A DNA stretch of 29,982 nt from Chara braunii (lineage: Eukaryota > Streptophyta > Charophyceae > Charales > Characeae), in NCBI GenBank assembly GCA_003427395.1, contig BFEA01000141.1, positions 533,561-563,542 on the forward strand. The letters run 5' to 3'. The notes under the pieces are model-generated. The model made no database searches. It had not been told where the DNA came from and saw nothing but the letters and a program-made list of their open reading frames with translations. Position numbers and translations under genes: made by a program. Of the stretch, positions 1 to 10,361 are shown one piece after another (the first letter of the stretch is position 1; the number at the start of each line of letters is the position of its first letter).

Positions 1-380
1 TTTTTTTTTTTTTTTTTTTTCCTTGCGGGCATTGCCCGCACCGCCCGCACCGCCCGCACCGCGGGCACTTAGCTAGTAAATATTATTTCTCTCTTCACAT
101 TTTGTTTCCTTATTTCTTTAATTATATTTACTATTTATTTATTTCCTTGTTTATTTTTATTTTTCTCTCGAAATTTCGCTGTTTATTTATTTTTCCTTCC
201 GCCTACCCCCTTATGCTTGCTATTTTATTTTCTTGATTAGGTCACCGACGCCCTAACCTAACCACTCAAACTCCGGTTAGGGTTTTTCTTAGGGTTTTTC
301 TAGGGTTAAGGGTTCTCCTACCCCCCCCCTTACTTTCCCTTCTCATTCAAGCACCCTGGATCCGAACCACCTCTCCCCCT
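1..380. other. T-run, GC-rich hairpin and telomere-like leader
   Basis: No gene is visible here. Positions 1-20 are a pure T run, followed by a short perfect palindrome (GCGGGCA-T-TGCCCGC, 25-39). A roughly 9-bp GCCCGCACC repeat spans 34-60. An AT-rich stretch (65-235) then leads into CCCTAACC (251-258) and GGTTAGGG (275-282), which form an inverted pair. Further AGGGTTTTTC repeats run to about 310. The segment precedes the gag start of the first gypsy element and is probably its untranslated leader or flanking DNA. I found no matching copy downstream of that element that would identify it as an LTR. Confidence 0.5.
34..60. repeat. 9-bp GC-rich tandem repeat
   Basis: About three tandem copies of GCCCGCACC are followed by GCGGGCAC. 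They adjoin the short GCGGGCA/TGCCCGC palindrome. Confidence 0.7.
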
Positions 381-502
381 TTGACGACGCCCGCGCTCGA
401 TTTACTAGCGCCGCCCGTCGCCTTCTATCGCAGACCTCCCCTTACGCCCTCCACTCACGCGGACCTCCTCCAGCCCTCTCTAGTCCGGCCCGTTACCTCC
501 CC

Positions 503-2184
503 ATGGCCGACGGCGTGTCACATGCCGCCGAGGCGGCGACGACCTCGGCATCAGGCTCCACACCCGTGCCGACGGACCAGGGCCATCAGCCTCAGGGGGA
601 TCTGCACACCCTCATCACCTCCCTCCTTGCGCCCTTACAGGCGCAGGTGGCGACTCTTGCCGCTGGTCTGCGGCAACTCCAGGACGCTGGCCGTCCTTTC
701 TCTGCCCCCTCTCTCTCTTCTCCTGCCTCCCAATCCGGGTCCCCCGTCCTCCGACATGGTGGCCACGACGGAGCTTCCTCCTCTGCCGCCCCCGACCCGG
801 CCATCCTGGTGACCGTCCACGCTCCTAGCGCGACGGCCGCCAGGGCCAGACCCTCCCTCACTCTACGGGCGCACCCGCCCAGATTCCGGTCACTACAGCC
901 ACGAGACCACAAACTGCTGTCGTGGTCTCCGTTTTTCCGGGTGCCCCGCTTCTCCCTCCCCTTTGCACGACCGCAGCGCCACCTGGCTCTCCCCCCTGTG
1001 GGATGCCCCACGCCGCTCGTGCGTCCACTTGCCCCACTCTTCCTCCTGCCACTCCGCGCTCGATCTACGTTTGACGTCTCGAGGATGAGCTTGCCCAAAC
1101 CCGAGCCGACCTCGCCCTCTTACGCCTTCAGCCACCCCCACCCTCACAGGTGGCCGCGCCTTCAGGCGCACCCCCTTCTTCCTCTACTCTTCCTTCCATG
1201 CAGGCTCGCTTCCCTTCCCCTGCACCCTATCCACCCCCATCCTACCTTCTTCCTATTCCCTCGGTTGCTGCAACCTCTTCTACTGCAGCTCCCTCGCAGC
1301 CTGTCGTTCTTACCCCCGCCGCTCCCCCATGCGGCCCGGGCGTACAGTTAGCTGCGCCCCTTTATCCAGAACATGTGCCAACTTACTCAGTTGTAGCACA
1401 GGCCTCTGCTCCTCGATCCCCTCGCCGCCAAAACGGTGGCGCACCACTCGTCCGCTTGGCGGACATTGCCTTGTACGACGGTACAGGGATACTAGTGTCT
1501 CGGTGGCTGCAGTCTGCCACCCGCACGCTCCAGCTCATGCGGGCCCCACCCGACACGTCGGTGCTTCACCTTTCCACGCGCGTGCATGGCGGTCCTTTCA
1601 ACGCTTGGGAGGATTTCTATGCGCACTCCCTTCGTGCGGGTCGAACCCCGACCTTCATGGATTTTCAGGCGTTCTTCGAGGACCGCTTAGGAGGCCGACA
1701 TGACGTCATTGACACCTTCGAGCGCGTCGTCAGCACACGCTGGTCCGGCTGTGGTGGCGCTGCCGGCCTGGGTACTGGCTATGCCCCCTCCTCCTCTCAC
1801 GACACTTCCCATCGCCGCTCCCCTTTCCGCGGCCGCCCCCGCCGTTCCGCGCAGCAGGGCCGCCACTTCTCGCGCCGCTTCAGCGCGCTCAAGTATGGTG
1901 AGCAGGACATTGTTGCCCCGCTGTCGCCTGAGGGTGACCATAGTGACGACCTCGACCTCGGCGAGGCCATCCACTACCACCTGGAGGACTCTACTCTCCC
2001 TATGGCCGAGCGCCCCCAGCTCATCCTGTCCGCCCTCTCTCGGGCACGCAGCCGCTCCGGTCACGCTCGCGCGTCGCCCCCGGACGCCCCTCAGCAGGAC
2101 CTCCCTCAGGGCTTTGTCCCTCCTCGCGGTGTCCTTTCCGCTGAGGAGCGAGCGGCCATTTTGAGCCGGCGTGGGTGTTTGTGA
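503..2184 (+). pseudogene. gag: Gag-like region of gypsy element, frameshifted
   Basis: Gag forms the particle in which a retrotransposon is reverse transcribed. The ATG at 503 opens a frame whose first ~120 residues contain a Leu/Ala-rich helical stretch (around DLHTLITSLLAPLQAQ). From about 1150 a different frame carries the recognisable Gag core: LYDGTG, then SRWLQSATRTLQLM, a GGPFNAWEDFY block and TFMDFQAFFEDRLGG. This pattern (tryptophan, basic run, F-x3-F) is typical of the retrotransposon Gag domain. The region between 860 and 1150 is low-complexity Pro/Ser/Ala-rich and contains the frame change. After about 1720 the reading becomes Arg/Ser-rich. I could not see a CCHC zinc knuckle. 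At least one frameshift makes it a pseudogene. Confidence 0.6.
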
Positions 2185-2564
2185 TGCCGCCAAGACGGTC
2201 ATACCTCCTCGCGGTGCCCTTACACCACCGCCCTTGACCGCCACTACGTTGACCTTTCTCGCTAGCGTCGTGCTCAGTCCCCCTCATGCGCCTCGCATCC
2301 CCGCGGCGCCTCCTAGCCACGGTGCAGTGTACACCTGCGCCCTTCTCAGTAGTGGGCTTCCCGACATCTTCGTCGCGGTTTGCCCCTCTCGCTACTTGAG
2401 CTGAGGTATCGCGGGACCCGACAGAGTGTACTCCGCCCTCTGTCGCAGTACCGTCTGCGCCTCCCCAGACCACCACCTCCCCTCCTACCCCTCCACGACT
2501 ACCGACACGTCAAGCCATTCGCTCAGCCCGTTGCAGCGAGCAGCTCGCTACTCGCGAGGAAGTT

Positions 2565-3058
2565 GTGTCCTCTCTTCTAGACTTTAGCATGCTCCAGGCT
2601 CGTCAGGAGCGACTCACCCTTCATGTCGTTGCACTGCGTCGCCTTCTCACCATCCTCTCTGACCCTGATTGCACCCTCCCAATTATCCCCGTACGACTGG
2701 GGACCTCCACGAGGGTGTACTTAGCGTTGTGGGATTCCGGTTCTCAAAGCGACTTCATTCACCCACGTGTGGTGAATAAAGCCCGCTTACCCACGACAGG
2801 GTCTCCGACTCCCATCTCTGTCACCCCAGGGGATATGACAAGACCCAGCGCTTCTTCGATCAGACGGTCACCGACCTCCCTTTCTTCCTCACTCTCGAGC
2901 CGACTGATCGTTCCCCGACGTCTCGTCGCCACCACTCCTCTTCTCATTTCGATGTGATGGAGACGGGGTACGACTTCATTCTCGGTACTCTGTGGTCTCG
3001 TCGGTTCCGCAGCACCGAGGCCAATTGGACGACCAACACTCTCGTTCTCAAAACGAAG
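2565..3058 (+). pseudogene. pro: Retropepsin-like protease, frameshifted
   Basis: This is the aspartic protease that would mature the polyprotein. The frame from 2565 contains LALWDSGSQSDFIHP (about 2727-2770), which is the active-site loop with DSG in place of the commoner DTG. After about 2825 that frame loses similarity. The C-terminal half appears in another frame (from 2954) as YDFILGTLWSRRF, corresponding to the conserved ILG-x-x-(W/F) flap-end motif of gypsy proteases. One frameshift between 2825 and 2954 therefore separates the halves. Confidence 0.65.
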
Positions 3059-3059
3059 T

Positions 3060-4403
3060 GTGGATATCATAGGTACTACCGCGGCACCACGCCCCGACCC
3101 TCCTCCCCCGGAGCTTTCCGTGCCCACACCATCTCCTACTATCACCGTCACCTCGCCTCGGCAGTTCGCTCACTTCATCCGACAGGACGACGTCACCTTC
3201 TTTACGGTGAACGTTACGGATCTCTTGGATTATGGTCCACCCTGTCCCGACGTCGAGCTCATCTCTCTGAAGCCAGATCCTCCTTCGATCTCCATGGCTC
3301 CCATCTCTACTTCCGTCCCTCCGCCGTCCGTGCACTATGATCCACCCTGTCCCAACGCCGAGCTCATCTCTCTAGAGCCAGATCCTCCTTCTATCCCCAT
3401 GGCTCCCATCTCTACTTCCGTCCCTCCGCCGTCCGTCGAGTCCACCCCGCCGTCGCTCGCTGACGCTGACGTTGAGGAACTCGCACGCTATACGGCCGAC
3501 CTGGAGCCCGCAGTTCGTGACCTCATTCGAGAGTACCACGACGTTTTCCCATCGTCGTTCTCGTACGTCGGCATCCCACCGATGCGCGACGTCGAGAATT
3601 CCATCCAACTTATGCCTGCCTATCGTGTTCACCACCAGGCACCCTACAAACTCTCGATCCCCGAGGCCACCGAACTCAAGCGTCAGCTTGAGGAGCTCCT
3701 GAGACTGGGTTTCATTAAACCCAGCAACGCCCTGTGGGGTGCACCCGTCCTCTTTGCGGATGGAACTCTTCGTCTCTGCATCGACTATCTCGGCCTCAAC
3801 CGCTACACGATTAAGAACAACTACCCCATGCCTCGTTCCGATGAGTTGTTCGACCGCCTAGCAGGCAACCGCTTTTTTACGAAGATTGATCTTCTTAACA
3901 GTTACCATCAGATCCGCGTCGTTGCAGCGGACCAGCCGAAGACAGCGTTCCGATCGCGCTTCGGCCACTATGAGTTTACGGTGATGCCATCCGCCCTCAC
4001 CAACGCACCCGCTACCTTCCAGAGGGCGATGAACGACATCTTCAGGGACATCCTGGAGCACTACGTTCTCGTCTACCTCGACGATATCCTGGTCTACAGT
4101 CGTACCCTTGAGGAGCATCTCAGACACCTCCACGACGTCCTTGACCGCTTGCGCAGACATGGCTTCTACGCCAAGCTGAGCAAGTGTCGCTTTGCCCATC
4201 ACAAAGTGGATTTCTTAGGACACTACGTGTCTGACCAGGGTCTCCACATGGACGACGTGAAGATCACTGCTATTGCGGAGTGGCTCATCCCCACATCCGC
4301 CAAGCAGCTTCGCAGCTTCCTAGGCCTCACTAGCTACTATAGTAATTTCATCCAGGGATACGCCTCCACGAGGACGCCTGCCGCGCCCTCAAGAAGGCGG
4401 TGA
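3060..4403 (+). pseudogene. pol: Gypsy reverse transcriptase domain
   Basis: This is the RNA-dependent DNA polymerase of the element. A Pro/Ser-rich linker (residues ~1-130, including a perfect-register 35-residue duplication) precedes the RT fold. Visible RT blocks are the LGFIKPS start, APVLFADGTLRLCIDYLGLN, FFTKIDLLNSYHQIRV (motif A Asp kept), VMPSALTNAPATFQ (motif B; the usual MPFGLTNAP is changed to MPSALTNAP), YLDDILVYSR (motif C) and VDFLGHYVS. The thumb/connection LRSFLGLTSYYSNFI follows. The frame then breaks near 4360-4400, and the continuation towards RNase H lies in another frame. The catalytic triad is intact, but the surrounding frame breaks make a working polyprotein unlikely. 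Confidence 0.85.
3231..3440 (+). repeat. 105-bp in-frame tandem duplication in Pol linker
   Basis: Two adjacent 105-bp units (3231-3335 and 3336-3440) each encode 35 residues. They run from Y-(G/D)-PPCP to the PPPSV end, with few substitutions (for example DVELISLK versus NAELISLE). The duplication keeps the reading frame and lies in the proline-rich linker between protease and RT. Confidence 0.9.
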
Positions 4404-4975
4404 CATGTGCACCGGTTCTTCACCTACCCGATTTTGATCGCCCTTTTATCCTTACCACCGATGCATCAGACTTTGCTGTAGCCTGTAGGAGCAGTGCTTT
4501 TGCAGATTTCTCCCTTCTCTCCTGATTCCTCTCGTCCTCGTATCCCTTGCTTCCCACCCCCTACCCCTACCACTGCCTCCCGCCTGACGCCTACTCGTCC
4601 AACTACTGACGAGCCTTCTATTGACTATTCTCCTACCATCGTCGAGGACGACACTGTCAAGTCTCGCTCAGGTGATTGTCTGATAGCCTTCTACTCCCGT
4701 CAGCTCCTGCCCGCCGAGATAAACTACATTGCTGATGAACGTGAGGTTCTCGTAGTAGTTTATGCCGCTCGGCACTGGCGTCACCACTGCACGGGGCACA
4801 ATTCACGGTGCGCACGGACAACTCTGTTGTCCAGGCTTTTCTGACAAAGCCAAAGCTCACTCCTCGACAGGATCGCTAGTGGCGCGACCTATCCGAGTTT
4901 AGTTTCACCACTGAGCACATCAAGGGTGAGACTAATCGGGTCGCAGATGCCTTATCCACGGTGCCCTAACCATGA
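4360..4975 (+). pseudogene. RNase H domain of plus-strand gypsy, broken
   Basis: RNase H removes the RNA template strand during reverse transcription. After the RT frame breaks, a second frame reads LKKAVTCAPVL, then FILTTDASDF (first catalytic Asp). A stop follows near 4482, where the short sequence GTAGCCTGTAG suggests a small internal duplication. The domain continues in the frame of 4494-4844 with IAFYSRQLLPAEINYIADERE (Glu block) and YAARHWRHH. It then shifts frame again to VRTDNSVVQAF and a GETNRVADALS end (4800-4970), which includes a TAG. All conserved blocks are present but spread over three frames. Confidence 0.75.
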
Positions 4976-5027
4976 TCTGGGGTAGATCCAGCTCGTTGCT
5001 ATCTCGGTCACCACCGTCCACCACTCT

Positions 5028-6700
5028 GTGATCGACGAGTTTCGCACTCAGCACCGCCACTACCCCGACTATCGCGACATCCATGCGACCCTTGGGAGTG
5101 GCAAGACCGTCTCGAACTACTCTCTCGGGGACAACGGTCTTGTGTACTGGCACGGTTCACAGGGCACCAGAGAGCCCCGTATTTGCGTTCCCTCCATTGG
5201 ACAGCTACGTGTCTGGGCAGTAGCAGAGTTCCATGACCAGACAGTCGCCGGTCATATGGGCTTCCACAAGACGTTGGCTCGTGGAGCCGCCTGCACGTCT
5301 GGCCGAAGCGCAAGGACTTTGCGAAGGACTACGTCGCAGAGTGTCCCACCTGTCAGGAGGTGAACAGTGCGAACCACCTGCCTTATGGTTTGCTCCAGCC
5401 TCTTCCTATCCCTGAGGGTCGTTGGCAGTCCATTTTGATGGACTTTATCGGTCCTCTTCGTCCTCCGACCCCCCGCGGTCATGATGCTATCCTGGTCGTC
5501 GTCGACCGCTTCACGAAGCGTGCAAGCTTTGTTCCGTGCCGCTATGCCATCAGTGCACGTGAGGTCGCCGACATCGTGTTTGACCGAGTCCTGTGTGACC
5601 ACGGCTTACCTCTGAGCATCACATCTGACCGTGACCCGCGCTTTACCAGCCGATTCTGGCGACGGCTCCACGAGGTTTACGGCACCCAACTCCGCTTCTC
5701 CTCGTCTTACCATCCCCAGACTGATGGTCAGACTGAGGTCACGAACAGGATTCTCGGAGATATTCTCCGAAAGATTGTTCGTGACGACCAGTAGTAGGAT
5801 CTTCATCTTGCCCACGTGGACATAGCCTACAACCACGCCGTCTCGCCAGCCACGGGNATGTCGCCTTACTATTGCGACCCCGGCTATCACCCTCGTGTTC
5901 CTGAGGATTTCCTTCGACTGTCACAGATGCACCCCGACACGAGTTGTCCCGCGCTGGATGATTGGGTTGCACACATGACGTCGATCATGAAGACCGCGCA
6001 TGAGCACATAGCCGCTTCCCAGACTCGCATGGCAGCACGTGTGAACCGATCGAGGATGGATCATCCATTCAAAGTCGGTGATGATGTGCTTATCGACGCC
6101 CGCCACTTACAACTCGAAGCGGACATGCTTCGCAAGTTTCGGCATCTCTTCTTTGGCCCATGCCGCATTCTCCAGGCCGTCGGTTCTCATATGGCTTCTA
6201 GCCCGGTCAACTTCCGTGTGAAGCTGTCCGACTACCTACGCCAGGCTCGTGTGCACGATGTCTACCACATTTCGTTACTGCGTCCCTACCGCAGACAGTC
6301 TGAGTGTTTTGCCGGACGACCATACGAGCGCCCTCTACCCATCATGGTGGACGACCACGAGGAGTTCCTCGTTTTAGACATCATTGGTCGTCGAGTCGCC
6401 GACGATAACCCTCCTCACGTCGAGTATCTCGTACGTTGGAAGGGTTACCCTGATGAGGAGGCTACTTGGGAGCCCCTCAAGCACTTGCAGCACCCTCGCA
6501 TGTTGGTGTGTGCCTATGACCGTGGTCGTCGTGCTGGGTTGACTGCTCCTCCTCAGCCCACTGACCCTCCTCCTTCTCCCTCGGCTAAGGAGACCGCTGA
6601 AGTCGAGCCTGTTCCATCTGAGGCAGGCCTTCAGCAGCAGCCGGATGCTTCTGAGCGTCCACAGCACACTCGGCGTCGTCCTTCTCGATACGACGATTGA
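5028..6700 (+). pseudogene. Integrase with C-terminal chromodomain, broken
   Basis: Integrase joins the cDNA to host DNA. The N-terminal zinc finger begins with EFHDQTVAGHMGFHK (His pair). Its Cys pair (ECPTCQ) is in the next frame, so a frameshift lies near 5285. The catalytic core (frame from 5360) has LMDFIGP, TSDRDPRF and HPQTDGQTEVTNR, giving an intact D,D,E triad. Two adjacent TAG stops lie at 5792-5797, after which the same frame continues from 5816 to the TGA at 6698. It includes the base N at 5857, which falls in a GGN codon and so does not change the reading. The C-terminal part contains VHDVYHISLLRPY and then a classical chromodomain, EYLVRWKGYPDEEATWEPLKHL (about 6421-6487), which in chromoviruses directs insertion to heterochromatin marks. 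Confidence 0.85.
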
Positions 6701-8080
6701 CTCTGACCTATCTTCCCACGTCTTTGACTTCTCAGTACTCCATCCACTCCTGTTTTGCCACTTCAGCTCGTCGACGTTACGGCTCTTTCCGGACTTCTCA
6801 TCATGGACGTCATCGGCAGCTTCATGGACTTCGTCACGATCAGCTCTGCCTACTTCAGACGTCGTCACTCTCTTACCGCCTTACCCTGTACAGTACCCTG
6901 GTTGTGTCACATGATGGTCTCCCTTTTTCGGGTTCCTTTGAGTTGGGCTCTCCCTTGGTATATGCATAGGCATCGGGACCGTAGCATTGCCTTGGCTTCC
7001 CAGCTTACAGATCCAGCTCCGACTTCCTAACCTTAGGAGTCATTTGCATGATTCCCTTACCCATCACTTTGTGTACTCTCTGCCGGCCCTCACGCCCTAG
7101 TTAGGCAGCCTCGCATGCTTCATCTAGATGCGCCCAGTATACCAAGCTCCCTTGTTCCCTTGCATGGTCGACCCTCCATAGCGGTCACCCCTTTAGTCGA
7201 GCATTACCCGCCCTGATGGTCTATCTGTTAGGGTCATTGGTTCTGTTCGCTCCCAATTCCCTACCCTCATTGAGCCTGATGACATGTTTCCCCCTGTCAT
7301 TATGTGTGGATGCCCTTAGGAGTTATCGGCCCCTAGGCTGCATTCGCCACCCTCAGAGACCATCCCACCCTTTGGTTTGCGACACACTCCTCCTGTGACA
7401 TATGGTTGTCTTGTTGTTGCTTTGTTGCTCTCAAACTGAGGCTACTGCCTCTGACATTTCTAGGATTTAGTTGTTCTGCTTTTGCTGTTCTTAGGACTTA
7501 CACACTAGTCAATTGTTTCCAGACTGAGGCTACTGCCTCCAACATTCTAGGATCTAGTTGTCATTACTTTCTGCTTTCCTAGAACATGTATGATAGTTAG
7601 TTGCTTCTGCTTTCACTTAGGCTGTTAGCTGTGACATTGCTGTTTTTGTGACATTTTCTATCCTAGGTTGCATCGCATGGACTCAGCATGGAGCTTGCTT
7701 CGCATCCTAGACTACTCAGGTTTTCTTTTTCTTTGGTAGAGTTCCGCTTGTTGGCGGAAGCGTGCTTGTATCTAGGCGATCCATCACAGGCCGAGGATCA
7801 TGTAGCGGACCTCTGGTTGGCCTGTGAGACCAGCCCCTTGGCCTGTTCTCACAGGCGTGTGTTGTATTCGAGGTAGTCCTGTCCAGGCCGGTACCTCTGT
7901 CGGTACCAGCCAGTCCAGTCCAGTCCAGTCAGTCCGCTGGGGTATACCCCAGTTGTTGTCTGTTTTCTGGATCATTCTACATTTGCACACTTCGGAGTAC
8001 GTGCGTTGGAGTCTAGCGTGGGAGCTGCGCTGTGCCATCTAGCTCACCCTTCTTCCTCCATCTCCATCTTTATCCCAGGC
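6701..8080 (+). other. Non-coding tail after the gypsy element
   Basis: There is no convincing coding region. The segment probably holds the 3' untranslated region and perhaps an eroded LTR of the plus-strand gypsy, but no matching 5' copy or clear polypurine tract was found. It contains an 88-bp-period imperfect duplication (7435-7562), a CAGTC pentamer run near 7917-7940, and short palindromes such as GGTACC-n-GGTACC (7891-7909) and GGGGTATACCCC. Confidence 0.5.
7435..7562. repeat. Imperfect 88-bp-period duplication
   Basis: The motif ACTGAGGCTACTGCCTC, followed by a CTAGGAT-x-TAGTTGT block, occurs at 7435-7475 and again at 7523-7562. Related intervening sequence (CTTTCTGCTT/TTCTGCTTTTG) gives a period of 88 bp. 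Confidence 0.7.
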
Positions 8081-8082
8081 GG

Positions 8083-8146
8083 AGCACAACACCTGGTGGG
8101 TCCGCCACAACAGGTTGTCGCTCAGTATGAGAAGTCACTACAGTAA
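8083..8146 (+). pseudogene. 3' end of a gypsy integrase (relic)
   Basis: The plus frame ending at the TAA at 8144-8146 reads LVGPPQQVVAQYEKSLQ. This matches the C-terminal end of the integrase/chromodomain-like region in the two minus-strand elements (APQVVAEYERML at 15330-15370; APQIVARYEK near 26000). Sequence after the stop still aligns with those elements (GGAAAGCGCCAGAT). The rest of the element is missing upstream, so only about 60 bp of coding remain in front of its polypurine tract and LTR. Confidence 0.65.
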
Positions 8147-8195
8147 GGAAAGCGCCAGATTGATTGATTGAACTTCTCAGAGGACTGTCGAAGTA

Positions 8196-8208
8196 ATGGA
8201 GGAGGGAA
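8196..8208 (+). promoter_or_regulatory. Polypurine tract before LTR
   Basis: The sequence ATGGAGGAGGGAA lies directly upstream of the LTR start TGCGAGG. Purine-rich versions sit at the same place in the two minus-strand relatives (rc of TTCCCTCCAT at 25931-25940, and of TTCCATCCCCCTTAG at 15277-15291). It would prime plus-strand DNA synthesis. Confidence 0.7.
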
Positions 8209-9050
8209 TGCGAGGTTCAAGGCCTCGGTAAGCCCTACTGGGCCCTGTTTCAGCCAGAACGGCCGCCCTAAGTGAAGGCAGCCCTGACAAGGCATGAGAG
8301 GCCTATTTTTGCTGGGTTGGACGCAGCTGGGAAATTCAGGCAGTTGAGCAGCGCCAGTTGGTTGAGTGAGCCCAGGGCCTGCCTGCCTTTTTCCAAATGA
8401 ATCTGAGGCAGGCCCTGGGCCAGACACGGGGCATGGACTGAACACAGGCCGCTGGCAGTTGGACACGGGTAACCACCCCAGGCCCTACATGTGATTCCCT
8501 GGGTCAGAGTCTCAGCCACTTGGGGCCTGCCGGAAGCTTCTGGGCAGGGTCCCAGCGCAGCCAGGCAGCATGCAGCAGGCAGGCCACTTTGATGGGGCGA
8601 GCAGGGTACACGCAGGCAGCCATAGCCGAGCTGGCCTGCGAGATGCTGGATGGGGCGCATGGTGGTCCTTTGGTGCATGTGGCATCTGTGTGGGGGGATC
8701 GAGGTTGTGAGTGAAGCGTGAGACATACCTGGTGCTTGAAGCAAATGGCATTGGCCGAGATCTGCTCGTACTTCGGGAAGCTGTTGACGTCACCAGCGGC
8801 GTTGTAGATAGGCTAGATAGGATCTGCCATTCGTAGTCTAGGCGCTGAGCGCCGGATAGGAATTCGACATTGGTTCATTGTTGATGATTATGACACTATT
8901 CCAGCATTGTCACCTGTGAGTTTTTGCTGTGCTCTTATTTAGTGGAACTCGAGTTGCAATACTGCTTTTGGTTCGAGGTCAAGACTATCTGGTTTCATGT
9001 GTATGATGCTGCTTGGTTTCTGGAATTCGCTATTGCTCATTTTCCTTGCA
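8209..9050 (+). mobile_element. Complete LTR (842 bp), shared gypsy family
   Basis: The LTR runs from TGCGAGG to TTTTCCTTGCA. Its boundaries were set by comparing it with the LTRs at 14232-15276 and 25012-25930 (both minus): all three begin TGYGAGG right after a purine tract and end TTCCTTGCA. The first two thirds are GC-rich, with CCGCCCTAAGTGAAGGCA and CCAGTTGGTTGA blocks also present in the other copies. A perfect hairpin GGCGC-TGA-GCGCC lies at 8841-8853. As it follows a gypsy C-terminus, it is the 3' LTR of a 5'-truncated copy. Confidence 0.8.
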
Positions 9051-10361
9051 GAATGAACTTGAGAGGAGAGAGAGGGAAAGAAGAAGAAGAAGAAGATGAT
9101 GTACACCAGCATAGACCAATGATAATGCTCTTCTTCTTCGCCAACCACTCTCCTCCCCCTTATCTCTGCCCCTCTTATTCAATCAAGAAATAATAATAAT
9201 AATGTTGAATGGTTGAACCAGAATCAATGTCTGAATCCCTCTTCTACTGCAGGTATCACATGAGGTCCACCATAGCCATGGCACCCTCCTCCTTCCTCTT
9301 CTCGAAGGCCTAGGCTATGGCGGACTGCTAGGGCCTTGCCCTNATGTACAGAAGACAACTCAAGCAACTATGGCTGCTCTAGCTCAGGCTGCCATGGTTG
9401 AATCTGCCTCGAAGCTTCTTGGTGTAGCTCTACCCCCGCTGGGGCCTTCTTGCTGCAGCGCCCACCAAGGTGATGAAGATGGCAACCACCATAGCCAGGT
9501 AAGTACCTCTGGCACTCCCCCTTCCTTGTCCTGGTCTTCTTCCTCCTCCTGTCCTTGCTCCTTCCCCAGCAGCGCTGCTCCAAGCTAGCGCTTTTCCAGC
9601 CAGCGCTCCAACCAGTGTGTCGCCAAATTTGCACACCGACAATGAGGAGGAGCACCTTACTCCTGGAGAGATAGCGGCCTGCTTGCCTCTTGGCGAGTGA
9701 CTTCCTAGCCTCCAAGCAACCGGTACCTCCTCCCTTTCAGAGGGAAACATCATTGCAGACTCTGATATTGCCCGTACAGGCCCTAGACTCAGACTGGTTG
9801 GACTGGTACCCGTCTAGACCTAGCCTACAACTACTGGGCCTCTAAAAATGCCAACTTTTGTCTTCTTCTGCTCGGCCTCGAGTACCCGGCACATCTACCT
9901 CTACTTGGTGTGGTACTGGCCTATCTGCTACTTGAGTGTTTTCCGCTGTTCTAAGTGTCACGGACCTCTTTCCCCGCCACTTGAGTGTTTTCCCCGCTGC
10001 AACCATCAATGTCACGCCACAGGTAAGTACCAGCCCTTTGGGCCTTTCCGAACAACCAAGTGCCCTTCCGGGTCACACACACACTCAAGCCGACAAGCAC
10101 TCAGACAGGCATGCAGACCAGCAAGCATGCACCCACACAGACTTAGAAAACTCAGCAACAAGCGGGAAACTCAGTAAGGCATACATTCCATGAGCAAAAC
10201 TCAGAAATCAGCTGTGTGTCTCAGTCCGTGTTTGGCAGGTCATTACAGTTTGGTCCTTAGGTATGGTGAGAGATTTCCATTGTCATGTTGGACTGTTTGT
10301 TATCAATGACACTCAAATGCTAGTTATGTGCGGTGTATGTTGCTTTTCTATGCCTCAACAG
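9051..10361 (+). other. Repeat-rich non-coding DNA, probable intron of the downstream gene
   Basis: No conserved protein was found. There are GAA/CTT microsatellite pieces (9080-9100), an AATAATAAT run (9188-9202), one N at 9343 and two splice-donor-like CAGGTAAGTACC sites (about 9496 and 10019). The phrase ACTTGAGTGTTTTCC is duplicated about 48 bp apart (9933 and 9981). The segment ends in a pyrimidine-containing stretch and AACAG (10357-10361), which fits a 3' splice site for the exon that follows. I looked for an upstream exon holding the hydrolase nucleophile motif GxSxG and did not find one here. Confidence 0.45.
10351..10361 (+). promoter_or_regulatory. Probable 3' splice site
   Basis: TGCCTCAACAG ends at 10361, preceded by TTGCTTTTCTA. 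Protein similarity to the esterase family starts exactly at this point, while the upstream in-frame residues have none. That fixes the acceptor better than the sequence signal alone. Confidence 0.55.

Larger units (their letters stand above)
381..6700 (+). mobile_element. Decayed Ty3/gypsy chromovirus, plus strand
   Basis: On the plus strand, in the canonical Ty3/gypsy order, lie a gag-like region, an aspartic protease, reverse transcriptase, RNase H, integrase and a classical chromodomain. The order RT-RNase H-integrase separates this from Ty1/copia, and the C-terminal chromodomain places it with chromoviruses. Frameshifts separate gag parts, protease halves, RT from RNase H, and the integrase zinc finger from its core, and two adjacent TAG codons interrupt the integrase, so the copy is dead. 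Clear LTRs were not found. The left one may lie before position 1. The right one could be hidden in 6701-8080, but no direct repeat supports it. It belongs to a different family from the other gypsy elements in the window. Confidence 0.85.

Noticed and set aside
592-1171. Several antisense open frames opposite gag
   Set aside because: They follow from high GC content and lack similarity. The sense strand carries the gypsy domains.
8797-8862. Terminal motif of a separate DNA transposon
   Set aside because: Comparison of three copies shows that the palindrome and neighbouring block are internal to the gypsy LTR.
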